A DNA stretch of 64,000 nucleotides. Source: DASRWI01 sp035654655. GTDB taxonomy: Bacteria > Bacteroidota > Ignavibacteria > Ignavibacteriales > Ignavibacteriaceae. Shown here piece after piece: positions 54,785-63,309 of the stretch. A model generated the notes under the pieces. It was not told the DNA's origin, searched no databases, and saw only the letters and a program-made list of their open reading frames with translations. The stretch is taken from positions 62,001 through 126,000 of the forward strand of contig DASRWI010000030.1 in assembly GCA_035654655.1 (NCBI GenBank). The letters are read 5' to 3'. Position 1 is the first letter of the stretch; each line of letters starts with the position of its first letter. The position numbers and the translations under genes are program-made.

Positions 54785-56187
54785 GCATTTCAAAGAATGA
54801 AATAATTGTTTCTACTTTATTATCAATTGTTGTATTTGCATTTACTCCATATATATTAATTGCAACAGGTCTGGCTTTTATTATAATGATATTTCTTATA
54901 ATAGATAAAAAATATTTTCCTTCAATAATTGTAGTCTCATTTTTAATAGTTACAAGTACGATTAGTCCTGAACTCAGGTCTGCAATGAACATATTATCAA
55001 TCTTTTTATTGATATACCTTTATATTGAAAAATATGAATTATCTTTTAAGAAGATACACGAAATACCCAAAGCATTAATCTATGTTTGTATTTGTATATA
55101 CCTGTCAATGCTTGTTTCTTCAGTTATGAGTGTTGCTTTTAATGAAAGTGTAGAATGGTTAGTAATGCAGATAGAATTTTTTATAATTATTTATCTGCTT
55201 TATAGTCTTTTGGACTTTGAAGAAAGTATTTATCTGTTTTCAAATAGTATAATAGTTGCCGCAGTATTCACAAGTTTAGGATTGCTTATATCTTTTATTA
55301 TTTCTCCAACTGCTACTCTTTTATTAGTTTCAACCGGAATGACACACGAAGAAGGTTTTACTGGAAATCCTGCAGGTTCTGCTAATTTAATATTTATTGC
55401 AAGCATGCAGATAATATTTTATTTAATGCAAAAACCAGAAGGTAAGAAAAAAGCATATCTTATAACTACTTTAGTTTTCTTTTCGATATCTCTTCTTTTA
55501 ACAAACTCTCGTGCAGCTATTTTAGGTTATTTCATTGCTATATTATTTATGCTGTTTATTTCTAATAAAAAATATTTTAATAGAGTTTTAAGATATATTT
55601 TGGCTATATCAGTTATTGCTTTTATTTCATCTACATTCCTGGATATTTTTAGTCAGTATTTTAGAGTTACAAGAATTTTTGAGAATACCAGATATATAAT
55701 CTGGGATATGACATTAGATATTATTAAACAAAATCCAATATTTGGTGTGGGTCCGGGTGTCTTTAGGCATCATATATACAATAATTTACCGATAATGTTG
55801 GGCAGTTGGGATGAAAACCAAATACGATGGGTTTATGATAATGCAGGCACAGGTCACTCTCATAATTTCTTTTTGTACAAGACTTCTGAATTGGGTTTAG
55901 TTGGTTTAACTATATCGTTATTTTTTTTAGGCTTAAACTTTAAATATGGGATTTCTTTATTAAAGTATTTTGCAAAAGAACAAAAACAATTTAAATATGT
56001 AAGTATGATTATAGCGGTAATGATAGGATTATTGGTTCGTGGGTTATTCGAATCTACTGGTATATTGACTTATGGATGGTTAACCAGAGATTTACCATTT
56101 TGGCTTTTAATTATTAATTTGATTTATTTATATAACAAATATATTTATTCAAAAAAAATTAAAATAGAAAAAATGACTAATGCCTAA
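54781..56187 (+). CDS. O-antigen ligase/polymerase family membrane protein (locus 2)
   Basis: 468 residues with 11-12 hydrophobic helices. The large periplasmic loop (about 300-370) has YIIWDMTLDIIKQNPIFGVG and GHSHNFFLYKTSELGLVGLTI, with the conserved His (HSHN) of the Wzy/WaaL family. Probably the polymerase of EPS 2. Overlaps both neighbours by a few bases. Confidence 0.88.
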   Translation: MSISKNEIIVSTLLSIVVFAFTPYILIATGLAFIIMIFLIIDKKYFPSIIVVSFLIVTSTISPELRSAMNILSIFLLIYLYIEKYELSFKKIHEIPKALIYVCICIYLSMLVSSVMSVAFNESVEWLVMQIEFFIIIYLLYSLLDFEESIYLFSNSIIVAAVFTSLGLLISFIISPTATLLLVSTGMTHEEGFTGNPAGSANLIFIASMQIIFYLMQKPEGKKKAYLITTLVFFSISLLLTNSRAAILGYFIAILFMLFISNKKYFNRVLRYILAISVIAFISSTFLDIFSQYFRVTRIFENTRYIIWDMTLDIIKQNPIFGVGPGVFRHHIYNNLPIMLGSWDENQIRWVYDNAGTGHSHNFFLYKTSELGLVGLTISLFFLGLNFKYGISLLKYFAKEQKQFKYVSMIIAVMIGLLVRGLFESTGILTYGWLTRDLPFWLLIINLIYLYNKYIYSKKIKIEKMTNA

Positions 56188-57271
56188 AGTATTAATCCTT
56201 TCGGACCCAACTTCTGCACATACTATTAAATGGGTAAATGCATTATATAATAAAGGTATTGATGTTTATCTTTTTGGCTTATCAAAATTCTATTTAAAAG
56301 ATTATCCAGGAATTCCTGAAGAACATTTTTTCAATATTCTTATTGATGATTCTTTATTTAAGAAGAATACAAATAGTAAATTCGTATTTTTAAAATCCTT
56401 ACCAACTCTTAAGAAAATAATAAAAAAGGTTAAACCCGATATAGTACATGCTCATTATGCATCTTCATATGGTTTGTTTGGTTCACTCTTAAACTTTCAT
56501 CCTTTCTTAATATCAGTTTGGGGTTCTGACATTTATGATTTTCCTAATAAATCATTCATCAACAAGTTAATTATTAAATACAATTTTAGAAAAGCAGAAA
56601 GAATTTTATCTACAAGCCATATTATGGCAGAAGAAGTAAAAAAATATACTAAAAAGAATATATTAGTTACTCCTTTTGGCATAGATACAAATAAATTTAA
56701 ACCATTAACTAAGACTATCTATAAAAATTCCATCATCATTGGTACAATAAAAACCTTAGAAAAGCATTATGGGATTGATTATTTAATAAAAGCCTTTAAT
56801 ATAGTAAGTAAGAAAATTACCAATGTAAAATTATTAATTGTAGGTGAAGGAACAGAAGAAGAGTATCTAAAAAGTTTATCATCTCAGTTGTCAATAGAAG
56901 ATAAAATAATTTTTATTGGTAAAGTACCTTATGATGAAGTTGTAAACTATCATAATGAAATTGATATTTTTGTAGCTTTATCAATTGAAGAAAGTTTTGG
57001 GGTATCTATTTTGGAATCTTCATCCTGTTCTAAGGCAGTTGTAGTATCTAATGCTAATGGCTTAAAAGAAATTGTAGTTGATGGAATAACAGGAATTATT
57101 GTTAATAAAAAAGATGAGAATTCTGCTGCAGATGCAATTATCAAACTTCTTGAGAATCCTTCTTTGAGGGAAAAAATGGGAGAAGAGGGAAGAGCCAGGG
57201 TAATTAGTAATTATGACCTTTCAACAACAACTGATTTAATGATTCAAATTTACAAAGAAGTTTTAAGATGA
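56180..57271 (+). CDS. Family 4-type glycosyltransferase
   Basis: 363 residues: start VLILSDPTSAHTIKWVNALYNKG, middle HAHYASSYGLFGSLL and ISVWGSDIYDFP, C-terminal IIFIGKVPYDEVVNYHNEIDIFV and ESFGVSILESSSCSKAVV with GLKEIVVDGITG. All are standard GT4 elements. The donor is unknown. It overlaps the upstream and downstream genes by 8 and 4 bases. Confidence 0.9.
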   Translation: MPKVLILSDPTSAHTIKWVNALYNKGIDVYLFGLSKFYLKDYPGIPEEHFFNILIDDSLFKKNTNSKFVFLKSLPTLKKIIKKVKPDIVHAHYASSYGLFGSLLNFHPFLISVWGSDIYDFPNKSFINKLIIKYNFRKAERILSTSHIMAEEVKKYTKKNILVTPFGIDTNKFKPLTKTIYKNSIIIGTIKTLEKHYGIDYLIKAFNIVSKKITNVKLLIVGEGTEEEYLKSLSSQLSIEDKIIFIGKVPYDEVVNYHNEIDIFVALSIEESFGVSILESSSCSKAVVVSNANGLKEIVVDGITGIIVNKKDENSAADAIIKLLENPSLREKMGEEGRARVISNYDLSTTTDLMIQIYKEVLR

Positions 57272-57936
57272 ATATTGAAGCCGGAAATATTATAGAAAGA
57301 TATAAGAACAGGGAAAATGAAGACTTCTTAGACCCTTATATATTTATGATTCTACAAGAAAGAGAAAGAGCTTTATTATCATTATTAAAAAAACTTAATA
57401 AAAATATAAGTGAATTAAAGATACTTGAAATTGGAAGCGGCTTTGGAATAAATATTTTGAAATTTATTGAGTATGGGTTTACACCGGAGAACATTACCGG
57501 TATTGAACTTTTAGAAAAAAGAGTTGAAAGTTCAACAAAATTACTTCCAAAAGAAGTTACATTGATTAAAGGAGATGCATTAGAATATAACTTTAAAGAA
57601 AAATATGATTTAATATTTCTTTTTGGAGTCTATTCCTCCATACTTGATGAAGAGTTTCAGAAAAAATTAACTGATAAAATAGAAAACTTGCTTACCGATG
57701 ATGGAGGTATTGTCTGGTATGATTTTACTTATGATAATCCAAGAAATAAAGGTGTTAGAGGTATTAAGTTAAGCAAGATCAAATCTTTATTTAGAGGGAA
57801 AATATTATTTTGTAATAGAATAACTTTAGCTCCTCCTATTAGTAGAAGAATTGTAAAAATAAATCCGTCTTTGTATAATATTTTTAATTTATTACCTTTT
57901 TTAAGGACACATTTATTATGTTTCATAAAAAAATAG
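57268..57936 (+). CDS. Class I SAM-dependent methyltransferase
   Basis: 222 residues with motif I ILEIGSGFGINILKFIEYG, acidic ITGIELLEKRVE and YDLIFLFGVYSSI. The overlap with the glycosyltransferase suggests that it methylates the EPS 2 glycan or its lipid-linked end, which could cap chain growth (inference). It is the last gene before a strong hairpin terminator that closes locus 2. Confidence 0.85.
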   Translation: MNIEAGNIIERYKNRENEDFLDPYIFMILQERERALLSLLKKLNKNISELKILEIGSGFGINILKFIEYGFTPENITGIELLEKRVESSTKLLPKEVTLIKGDALEYNFKEKYDLIFLFGVYSSILDEEFQKKLTDKIENLLTDDGGIVWYDFTYDNPRNKGVRGIKLSKIKSLFRGKILFCNRITLAPPISRRIVKINPSLYNIFNLLPFLRTHLLCFIKK

Positions 57937-57960
57937 TTTATTAAACTAATTAAAATCTGG

Positions 57961-57997
57961 TACGATAATGAGATATCTTTTCTCATTATCGTATTTT
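57961..57997 (+). terminator. Strong hairpin terminator closing EPS locus 2
   Basis: A 13-bp perfect stem TACGATAATGAGA/TCTCATTATCGTA (57961-57973 with 57981-57993), 7-base loop, then TTTT. It lies 24 bases after the methyltransferase stop. Confidence 0.85.
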
Positions 57998-58059
57998 GCC
58001 ATCAGTATGATAAAAACCTTTAAAGAAAATTTTTATCTTTTGAATTTATAATTATTTAA

Positions 58060-58893
58060 ATGGAAAATAAAAAATTTACTGACTCTATTCTTTCAGATAG
58101 ACCATTTGAACTTTTAAAGAAATTTATTTATGATAATACTGGAATTTATTACCAGGATAATAAAAGAAGTCTTTTAGAAAGTCGAATAAAAAAAAGATTA
58201 ACATCTTTAAAAATTGAAACTTACGAAGAGTATTTTCAATATTTAAAGAAAAATAAGAATGAAAACAAAACTTTTATTGATGCAATAACAGTTAAAGAGA
58301 CTTACTTTTTTCGTAATCCAAATCAATTAGAGGCAATAACAAGTGTAATTGCTGAGCTTTACGAAGGGGGAAATCATAATATAAAAATATGGAGTGCAGC
58401 TTGTTCTTCTGGTGAAGAGCCTTATACAATTGCAATATCTATCTTAGAAAATCTAAAACCTAAATACCCATTTCTAAATTACTCCATAATAGGAACTGAT
58501 ATTAGCAATAAACTTATTGAAAAATCAATAAAAGGAAATTTTAATAAATACTCTTTAAGAAACACTCCACCAGATATCATTCAAAAATATTTTAATAAAG
58601 ATGGAAGATATTATCAAATAGCAGATAAAATTAAATTATTATGTGAGTTTAAAATGGTAAATCTCTATGATGATAAAGAAATTTGTAAAATGAAAAATTT
58701 TGATTTAATCATTTGCTCTAACGTGTTAATTTATTTTGATTTAAATTCTAAAATTAAAGTCCTTTCAAATCTTTATAAATCATTAAATAAAAAAGGATAT
58801 TTATTTATGGGACGTTCAGAAACCTTAAGTGAATTACCCAATAAATTTAAAATGATTTCCTTTCCCAAGTACATTGCTTACAAAAAAAATTAA
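58060..58893 (+). CDS. cheR: CheR-type chemoreceptor methyltransferase
   Basis: 277 residues: N-terminal helical domain (FELLKKFIYDNTGIYYQDNK), then the SAM-binding domain with VKETYFFRNPNQLEAI, IKIWSAACSSGEEPYTIAI and NFDLIICSNVLIYFD, which are the CheR signatures. It methylates Glu residues on receptors. No receptor, CheA or CheB is nearby, so it may serve the CheW-like protein at 14096 or an EPS-regulating chemosensory-type path. Confidence 0.92.
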   Translation: MENKKFTDSILSDRPFELLKKFIYDNTGIYYQDNKRSLLESRIKKRLTSLKIETYEEYFQYLKKNKNENKTFIDAITVKETYFFRNPNQLEAITSVIAELYEGGNHNIKIWSAACSSGEEPYTIAISILENLKPKYPFLNYSIIGTDISNKLIEKSIKGNFNKYSLRNTPPDIIQKYFNKDGRYYQIADKIKLLCEFKMVNLYDDKEICKMKNFDLIICSNVLIYFDLNSKIKVLSNLYKSLNKKGYLFMGRSETLSELPNKFKMISFPKYIAYKKN

Positions 58894-58974
58894 ATTGTAA
58901 TAATTACCTTGTGGTAGATTTTACAAAAAGAATAAGTAATTCTTATAAATGAATTTTCATAAAAATCCTTCAAT

Positions 58975-58990
58975 TGGCTAATATTAGCCA
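58975..58990. promoter_or_regulatory. 16-bp perfect palindrome upstream of the FliA-like sigma gene
   Basis: TGGCTAATATTAGCCA is identical on both strands. It sits in the 234-base gap between cheR and the sigma gene, with GC at its outer arms, which makes chance formation less likely than for all-AT dyads. A dimeric regulator site is plausible. Confidence 0.45.
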
Positions 58991-59070
58991 GAGATTTACT
59001 CTCCAAAGGACTTATATTAGTTAATAAGTGCTGTTTTCAAAAAAAATAAGGATGGTACATTATTTGAATT

Positions 59071-59082
59071 TGATGTACATCA
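59071..59082. promoter_or_regulatory. 12-bp perfect palindrome near the sigma gene start
   Basis: TGATGTACATCA lies 45 bases before the sigma factor start. A related GATGGTACAT is 20 bases upstream. It could be an operator or lie in the promoter. Confidence 0.35.
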
Positions 59083-59127
59083 TGAAAGTAAATCTTTCTC
59101 ATCTATAAAAGAAGAAAGTTATTATAT

Positions 59128-59760
59128 ATGGAAACAGCATTATTATGGAAACAGTACAAAACACAGCCATCTGATATCCTTAAAAATCAGATAGTGCTTA
59201 ATTATGTTAAATTAGTACATTATGTTATTCATCGTTCTAAATTTATGAACAATGATTTTTTAGATGATAGAGATTATTTTCAATACGGAATTGAAGGACT
59301 TCACGAAGCCATAGAAAGATTTGATCCTGAGTATGGGACTAAATTCGAAACTTATGCCATTCAAAGAATTCGTGGTAAAATAATAGATGAATTAAGAAAG
59401 CTTCAAATTAAACCTCGTATAACTTCAAATAAAAAAGATGAAGAAATATATTATTTTAATGTTTCTTTAAATCATTCTATTGATGCTGATGATGGTTATC
59501 AACTTTATGAAACAATTCCGGCTGACATTGAATTGCAAACAGAAACCATAGAAAAACAAGAAGATAAAGAAATATTAATTGAAGCCATTAAACAATTAGA
59601 CCAGAGAGATAGACTTATAATAACTTTATACTATTATGAAAATTTGAATTATAAAGAAATTGCAAATACATTGAACATTACTGTATCAAGAGTTTCTCAG
59701 GTACATTCAAGAATAATAGAATTACTTAAAAGAAAAATTAATAAAATTAATGCTGCATGA
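59128..59760 (+). CDS. FliA/WhiG-type RNA polymerase sigma factor
   Basis: 210 residues of the sigma-28 group. Region 2 is LNYVKLVHYVIHRSK, DYFQYGIEGLHEAIERFDPEY, TKFETYAIQRIRGKIIDEL (2.1-2.4). Region 4 is RLIITLYYYENLNYKEIANTLNI and VSRVSQVHSRI with the helix-turn-helix. Length is shorter than E. coli FliA, with a reduced region 3. No flagellar genes are in the window, so it may control gliding, EPS or chemosensory functions. Confidence 0.9.
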   Translation: METALLWKQYKTQPSDILKNQIVLNYVKLVHYVIHRSKFMNNDFLDDRDYFQYGIEGLHEAIERFDPEYGTKFETYAIQRIRGKIIDELRKLQIKPRITSNKKDEEIYYFNVSLNHSIDADDGYQLYETIPADIELQTETIEKQEDKEILIEAIKQLDQRDRLIITLYYYENLNYKEIANTLNITVSRVSQVHSRIIELLKRKINKINAA

Positions 59761-59781
59761 GAAAGAGTAAATAAAAGATCA

Positions 59782-60177
59782 ATGAATAAGATAATAGTAG
59801 TTGAAGACGATCCATTTTCACAGCACTTTTATACATATTTATTAAGTAAAGCCGGCTTTAATCCAATTGTTCTTGAAGACGGTGATAAGATTGTTAATAC
59901 CATTCAGGAAGATGAAATAAATCTTGTTATAATGGATATTAATCTTAAAAATACTTATTTCAATGGTGAAAAAGTTAATGGTATATTTTTATCAAAATTT
60001 ATTAAAAATAATAAGCACCTTAGTCATATTCCCATTTTGCTTGTAACTGCATATTCACCACTTGTAAAAGATGAAGAATTTTTTCATGAAAGTTTGGCTG
60101 AAGATTATGTTACGAAACCTATAGTTGATTTCAATAGTTTATTGGATAAAGTAAAAAGATTAATTAATAATCCCTAA
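59782..60177 (+). CDS. Single-domain response regulator
   Basis: 131 residues, only a receiver domain: acidic VVEDDPF, the phospho-acceptor Asp in VIMDINLKN, Thr in LLVTAYS and the Lys in YVTKPI. A short insert (TYFNGEKVNG) follows the Asp loop. Lies 21 bases after the sigma gene and 1 base before the next receiver gene. No output domain, so it acts by protein contact. Confidence 0.88.
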   Translation: MNKIIVVEDDPFSQHFYTYLLSKAGFNPIVLEDGDKIVNTIQEDEINLVIMDINLKNTYFNGEKVNGIFLSKFIKNNKHLSHIPILLVTAYSPLVKDEEFFHESLAEDYVTKPIVDFNSLLDKVKRLINNP

Positions 60178-60178
60178 G

Positions 60179-60832
60179 ATGAATAATAAAATTTTAGTAG
60201 TTGAAGATGAGAAGGATACCAGATTCATTTTGGATAAACTTTTAACCAGGAATGGTTTTGAAGTAACAACTTGTACTAATGGTTCTGAAGCTTTGGAACT
60301 TTTAAGACAATTTACTCCTGAAGTCATTGTTGCAGATTGGACTATGCCAGTGATGGATGGAATTGAATTGTGTAATATCATAAAAAAAGATGATGATTAT
60401 AGATTAATTTATTTTATTATTTTAACAGCCAGAGCTTCAATAAAAGATAGAGTTACAGGTCTTGATGTTGGAGCGGATGATTTTTTAGTAAAGCCTGTTG
60501 AAAATCAGGAATTACTTGCGAGAATTCGTTCAGGAATACGCATCCATAATTTACAGAATGAATTAAAAAAAATAGAACATAATAAAGCGATTATTGAAAT
60601 GGCTTGCACAATTGGACATAAAATAAATAATCCATTGAGCAGCCTTATGATGGCATTTAAAAATTTAGAAGAAGAATTACAGAAATTAAAAAAAGAAAAT
60701 TTGGAAGATGATTTAAAGGTAATTAACCAATCCATTGAAAGGATTAAGGTTCTTACTAATGATTTAGTGCATCTTCAGAATCCCCAGATAATTGATTATA
60801 CTGAAGATAGTAAAATGATTAAGCTTAGTTAA
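60179..60832 (+). CDS. Receiver domain fused to an H-box dimerisation domain lacking an ATPase domain
   Basis: 217 residues. The receiver (1-120) has VVEDEKDT, Asp53 in VIVADWTMPVMDG, and Lys in FLVKPVE. A linker helix leads to a histidine-kinase-like dimerisation domain (about 130-200) with the H box CTIGHKINNPLSSLMMAF, His147. The reading frame ends without N, G1 or G2 boxes. It could pass phosphate between the receiver Asp and another protein's His/Asp, or be a regulated dimer. It lies 1 base after the preceding receiver gene. Confidence 0.85.
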   Translation: MNNKILVVEDEKDTRFILDKLLTRNGFEVTTCTNGSEALELLRQFTPEVIVADWTMPVMDGIELCNIIKKDDDYRLIYFIILTARASIKDRVTGLDVGADDFLVKPVENQELLARIRSGIRIHNLQNELKKIEHNKAIIEMACTIGHKINNPLSSLMMAFKNLEEELQKLKKENLEDDLKVINQSIERIKVLTNDLVHLQNPQIIDYTEDSKMIKLS

Positions 60833-60877
60833 GTTGATTTTGTTAAATTAATATTGGAGTTATTTTAATTTATAAAC

Positions 60878-62476
60878 TTGTGGATTGGTCTTAATGTCCC
60901 AATTCCCAAAGCCAATACAGTTGATAAGACTAATCAAATGCAACAAAAAAATATTAATGAAAAAGCAGCCATAAACGAGGCTTCTTTAGTTGAAGGGATG
61001 GCTGATTTTAATAATGAGCTTGAAGGTCAGCTTACAGGATTACACAAAGCCCTTGAGTTAGCAAATATACCTATTTTGCTTACTGATTATAATGGTATAG
61101 TAAGTTACTGTACTCATAATTATGAAAAAATATTATCTATCCCTTATAAAGATATTAAGACCAATTATCTGCCAAAATTACTTCTAAAATTTATTGACTT
61201 CGATAATTTTAATGAACTTGAATCCTCTATTAAGAATTTCCATGAATGGGAAAAAGTAATTACTATTGATGTTGAAGAAAAAGCTATCTACAAAAAACTT
61301 ACTTTAATCCCTAATAGCAACAATGGTAAAAAAAGTTTTGTACTAACCTCAGCAGATGTTACAGGAAATATACAGAAGATTAAATTAATTAGAAGATATG
61401 AAAAACAGTTAAATCAAATCATCAATAACACTTCTGATTTAATTTTAGTTGTTCGCAAAAGAAAAAATTTATTGTATTATGAAAATGCAAATGAAAAATA
61501 CTGTAAAGTTTTCAATATTAATCAATCGTCTTGTTTTACTAAATTATTAACAAATGTATTAGATTATAATGGAAGTATTGAACTAATAGATGAGCTTGAA
61601 GAATTTCAAAATTCAAAAAGTACAAGTAAAATATTTGACCACTATTCGATGAACAGACATTATTCTGTTAAAGTAGTCAGTATCGATTCTGCTGATAGCT
61701 CTGATAAATTTTTCATAGTTAATTTAACTGACAATACTGAAAAAGTAAGATGCCAAAATGAACTTCAAAGTGCATTAAAAAAACATGCATACTTAAATAT
61801 GCTAAAGACAGGCTTTCTTGAAAATATGTCTCATGAAATCAGAACTCCATTTAATGCAATGATGGGTTATGCTGAAATTATTGACGAATGTACTCAAAAT
61901 GGAGATTATGAAACAATAAAAGAATTAACTTTATTGGTCAGAGATGTTCTAAAACGAATACTTAATTTGTTTAATAATATTGTTGATGTATCTCAAATTG
62001 AAAGCGGGGATATTGAAATTGAAGAAGAAAAAATTAATGCTAATGAAGTTATTCGTGAAATATTTAGTCTGAAAAAAGTAGAAGCTGTAAATAAAAATAT
62101 TGGATTTATACTTCTTGAGAAAAGAGAAAATTGCATCTTTATAACTGATAAAACAAAATTTGAAAAAGTAATAAATGCTCTTATTGATAATGCAATTAAA
62201 TACACTGAAGTTGGTGAAGTATATGTTTTAGTGGATATAGAAAATGGACAACTAAAAATAGAAATTACAGATACCGGTAGGGGAATAAATGAACATCAAA
62301 TTAAAAGAATACTTGAGCCATTCTCTCAGGAAGAAGAGGGATATACCCGTAAATATGAAGGTGCCGGATTAGGACTTACGCTGGCGAGTAAATTTACAAA
62401 ATTGCTTGGAGGTACCTTTATTTTAAATAGCAAAAAAGGAAATGGAACCACAATTTTAATCTATTTTCCTTGTTAA
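60878..62476 (+). CDS. Cytoplasmic sensor histidine kinase with PAS domains
   Basis: 532 residues without membrane helices. Two PAS-like regions (about 55-165, starting LELANIPILLTDYNG, and 180-290) precede the dimerisation domain with H box FLENMSHEIRTPFNAMMGY, His319. The ATPase domain has VINALIDNAIKY, EITDTGRGI and YEGAGLGLTLASKF. The start is uncertain: TTG 60878 lacks a well-placed Shine-Dalgarno, and ATG 60938 is the next option. It probably acts on the two preceding receiver proteins. Confidence 0.9.
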   Translation: MWIGLNVPIPKANTVDKTNQMQQKNINEKAAINEASLVEGMADFNNELEGQLTGLHKALELANIPILLTDYNGIVSYCTHNYEKILSIPYKDIKTNYLPKLLLKFIDFDNFNELESSIKNFHEWEKVITIDVEEKAIYKKLTLIPNSNNGKKSFVLTSADVTGNIQKIKLIRRYEKQLNQIINNTSDLILVVRKRKNLLYYENANEKYCKVFNINQSSCFTKLLTNVLDYNGSIELIDELEEFQNSKSTSKIFDHYSMNRHYSVKVVSIDSADSSDKFFIVNLTDNTEKVRCQNELQSALKKHAYLNMLKTGFLENMSHEIRTPFNAMMGYAEIIDECTQNGDYETIKELTLLVRDVLKRILNLFNNIVDVSQIESGDIEIEEEKINANEVIREIFSLKKVEAVNKNIGFILLEKRENCIFITDKTKFEKVINALIDNAIKYTEVGEVYVLVDIENGQLKIEITDTGRGINEHQIKRILEPFSQEEEGYTRKYEGAGLGLTLASKFTKLLGGTFILNSKKGNGTTILIYFPC

Positions 62477-62568
62477 AAAATACACTTTTTATTGCTATTT
62501 AACACACCTATTAAAACTATATCTAATTATTATAAGTCTCTATTTTATAAATATTTGGAGACGATTAT

Positions 62569-63150
62569 ATGGTTAAGATAAAAATGTTATTCTTATTATT
62601 TACCTTTGCGTTTATTTTCGCAGCTTGCGAAAGAAAAACAGATAGTACTAACACAACTACAGATACCTTAGTTAATAAAGGAAATGATACCACCACCGTT
62701 GTAAAAAAACATGATATGGAAGATGATTTCGTAATGAAAGCAGCCAGTGGGGGAATGATGGAAGTTCAGCTAGGTAAGTTAGCTCAACAAAAAGGTGGCT
62801 CTAAAGAAGTTAAGAATTTTGGTCAAATGATGGTTACTGATCATACCAAGGCAAATAACCAATTAAAACAAGTAGCACAAAAATTGAATATTGTGTTACC
62901 AGATTCAATGATGGAAGACCATCGTGATAAAATGAATGATTTGAAAGACCTTAAAGGGAAAGAGTTCGATGAAAAATATATTGATATGATGGTCAATGAT
63001 CATGAAGATGATGTAGATTTATTCAAAGATGCTGCTGATAATGATACTAGAGGTGAAGTAAAGACTTTTGCAAAAAATACTTTACCTGTTCTTCAGAAAC
63101 ATCTTGATAGAGCAAAACAAATAAAAGATAATTTGGACAAAAAGGATTAA
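62569..63150 (+). CDS. DUF4142 (ferritin-like) lipoprotein
   Basis: 193 residues with a signal peptide and lipobox IFAAC (Cys20), a Thr/Asp-rich spacer, then a four-helix DUF4142 domain: FVMKAASGGMMEVQLGKLA, NFGQMMVTDHTKANNQLKQVA, KYIDMMVNDHEDDVDLF, and a closing LPVLQKHLDRAKQIKDNL. The conserved His-Asp patterns resemble ferritin-like metal sites. Likely a periplasmic stress protein. Shine-Dalgarno TTGGAGA lies upstream. A terminator follows. Confidence 0.9.
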   Translation: MVKIKMLFLLFTFAFIFAACERKTDSTNTTTDTLVNKGNDTTTVVKKHDMEDDFVMKAASGGMMEVQLGKLAQQKGGSKEVKNFGQMMVTDHTKANNQLKQVAQKLNIVLPDSMMEDHRDKMNDLKDLKGKEFDEKYIDMMVNDHEDDVDLFKDAADNDTRGEVKTFAKNTLPVLQKHLDRAKQIKDNLDKKD

Positions 63151-63181
63151 GAAATCTTTTCTTGTTTTTGTATTTTAATTT

Positions 63182-63209
63182 AAACCCACGTTTTTACGTG
63201 GGTTTTTTT
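63182..63209 (+). terminator. Intrinsic terminator after the DUF4142 gene
   Basis: The 10-bp stem AAACCCACGT/ACGTGGGTTT with a 4-base loop is followed by a T-run, 32 bases past the stop. It separates the lipoprotein gene from mutS. Confidence 0.9.
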
Positions 63210-63309
63210 ATTGTAATACTTAATAAAAAGTCCCCCTTTTTTAATTTTAAATAAGTATATTTTAAGTTAAATTGTCTTTATTATAAAATGAAATTTATGT
63301 GACCGAATT

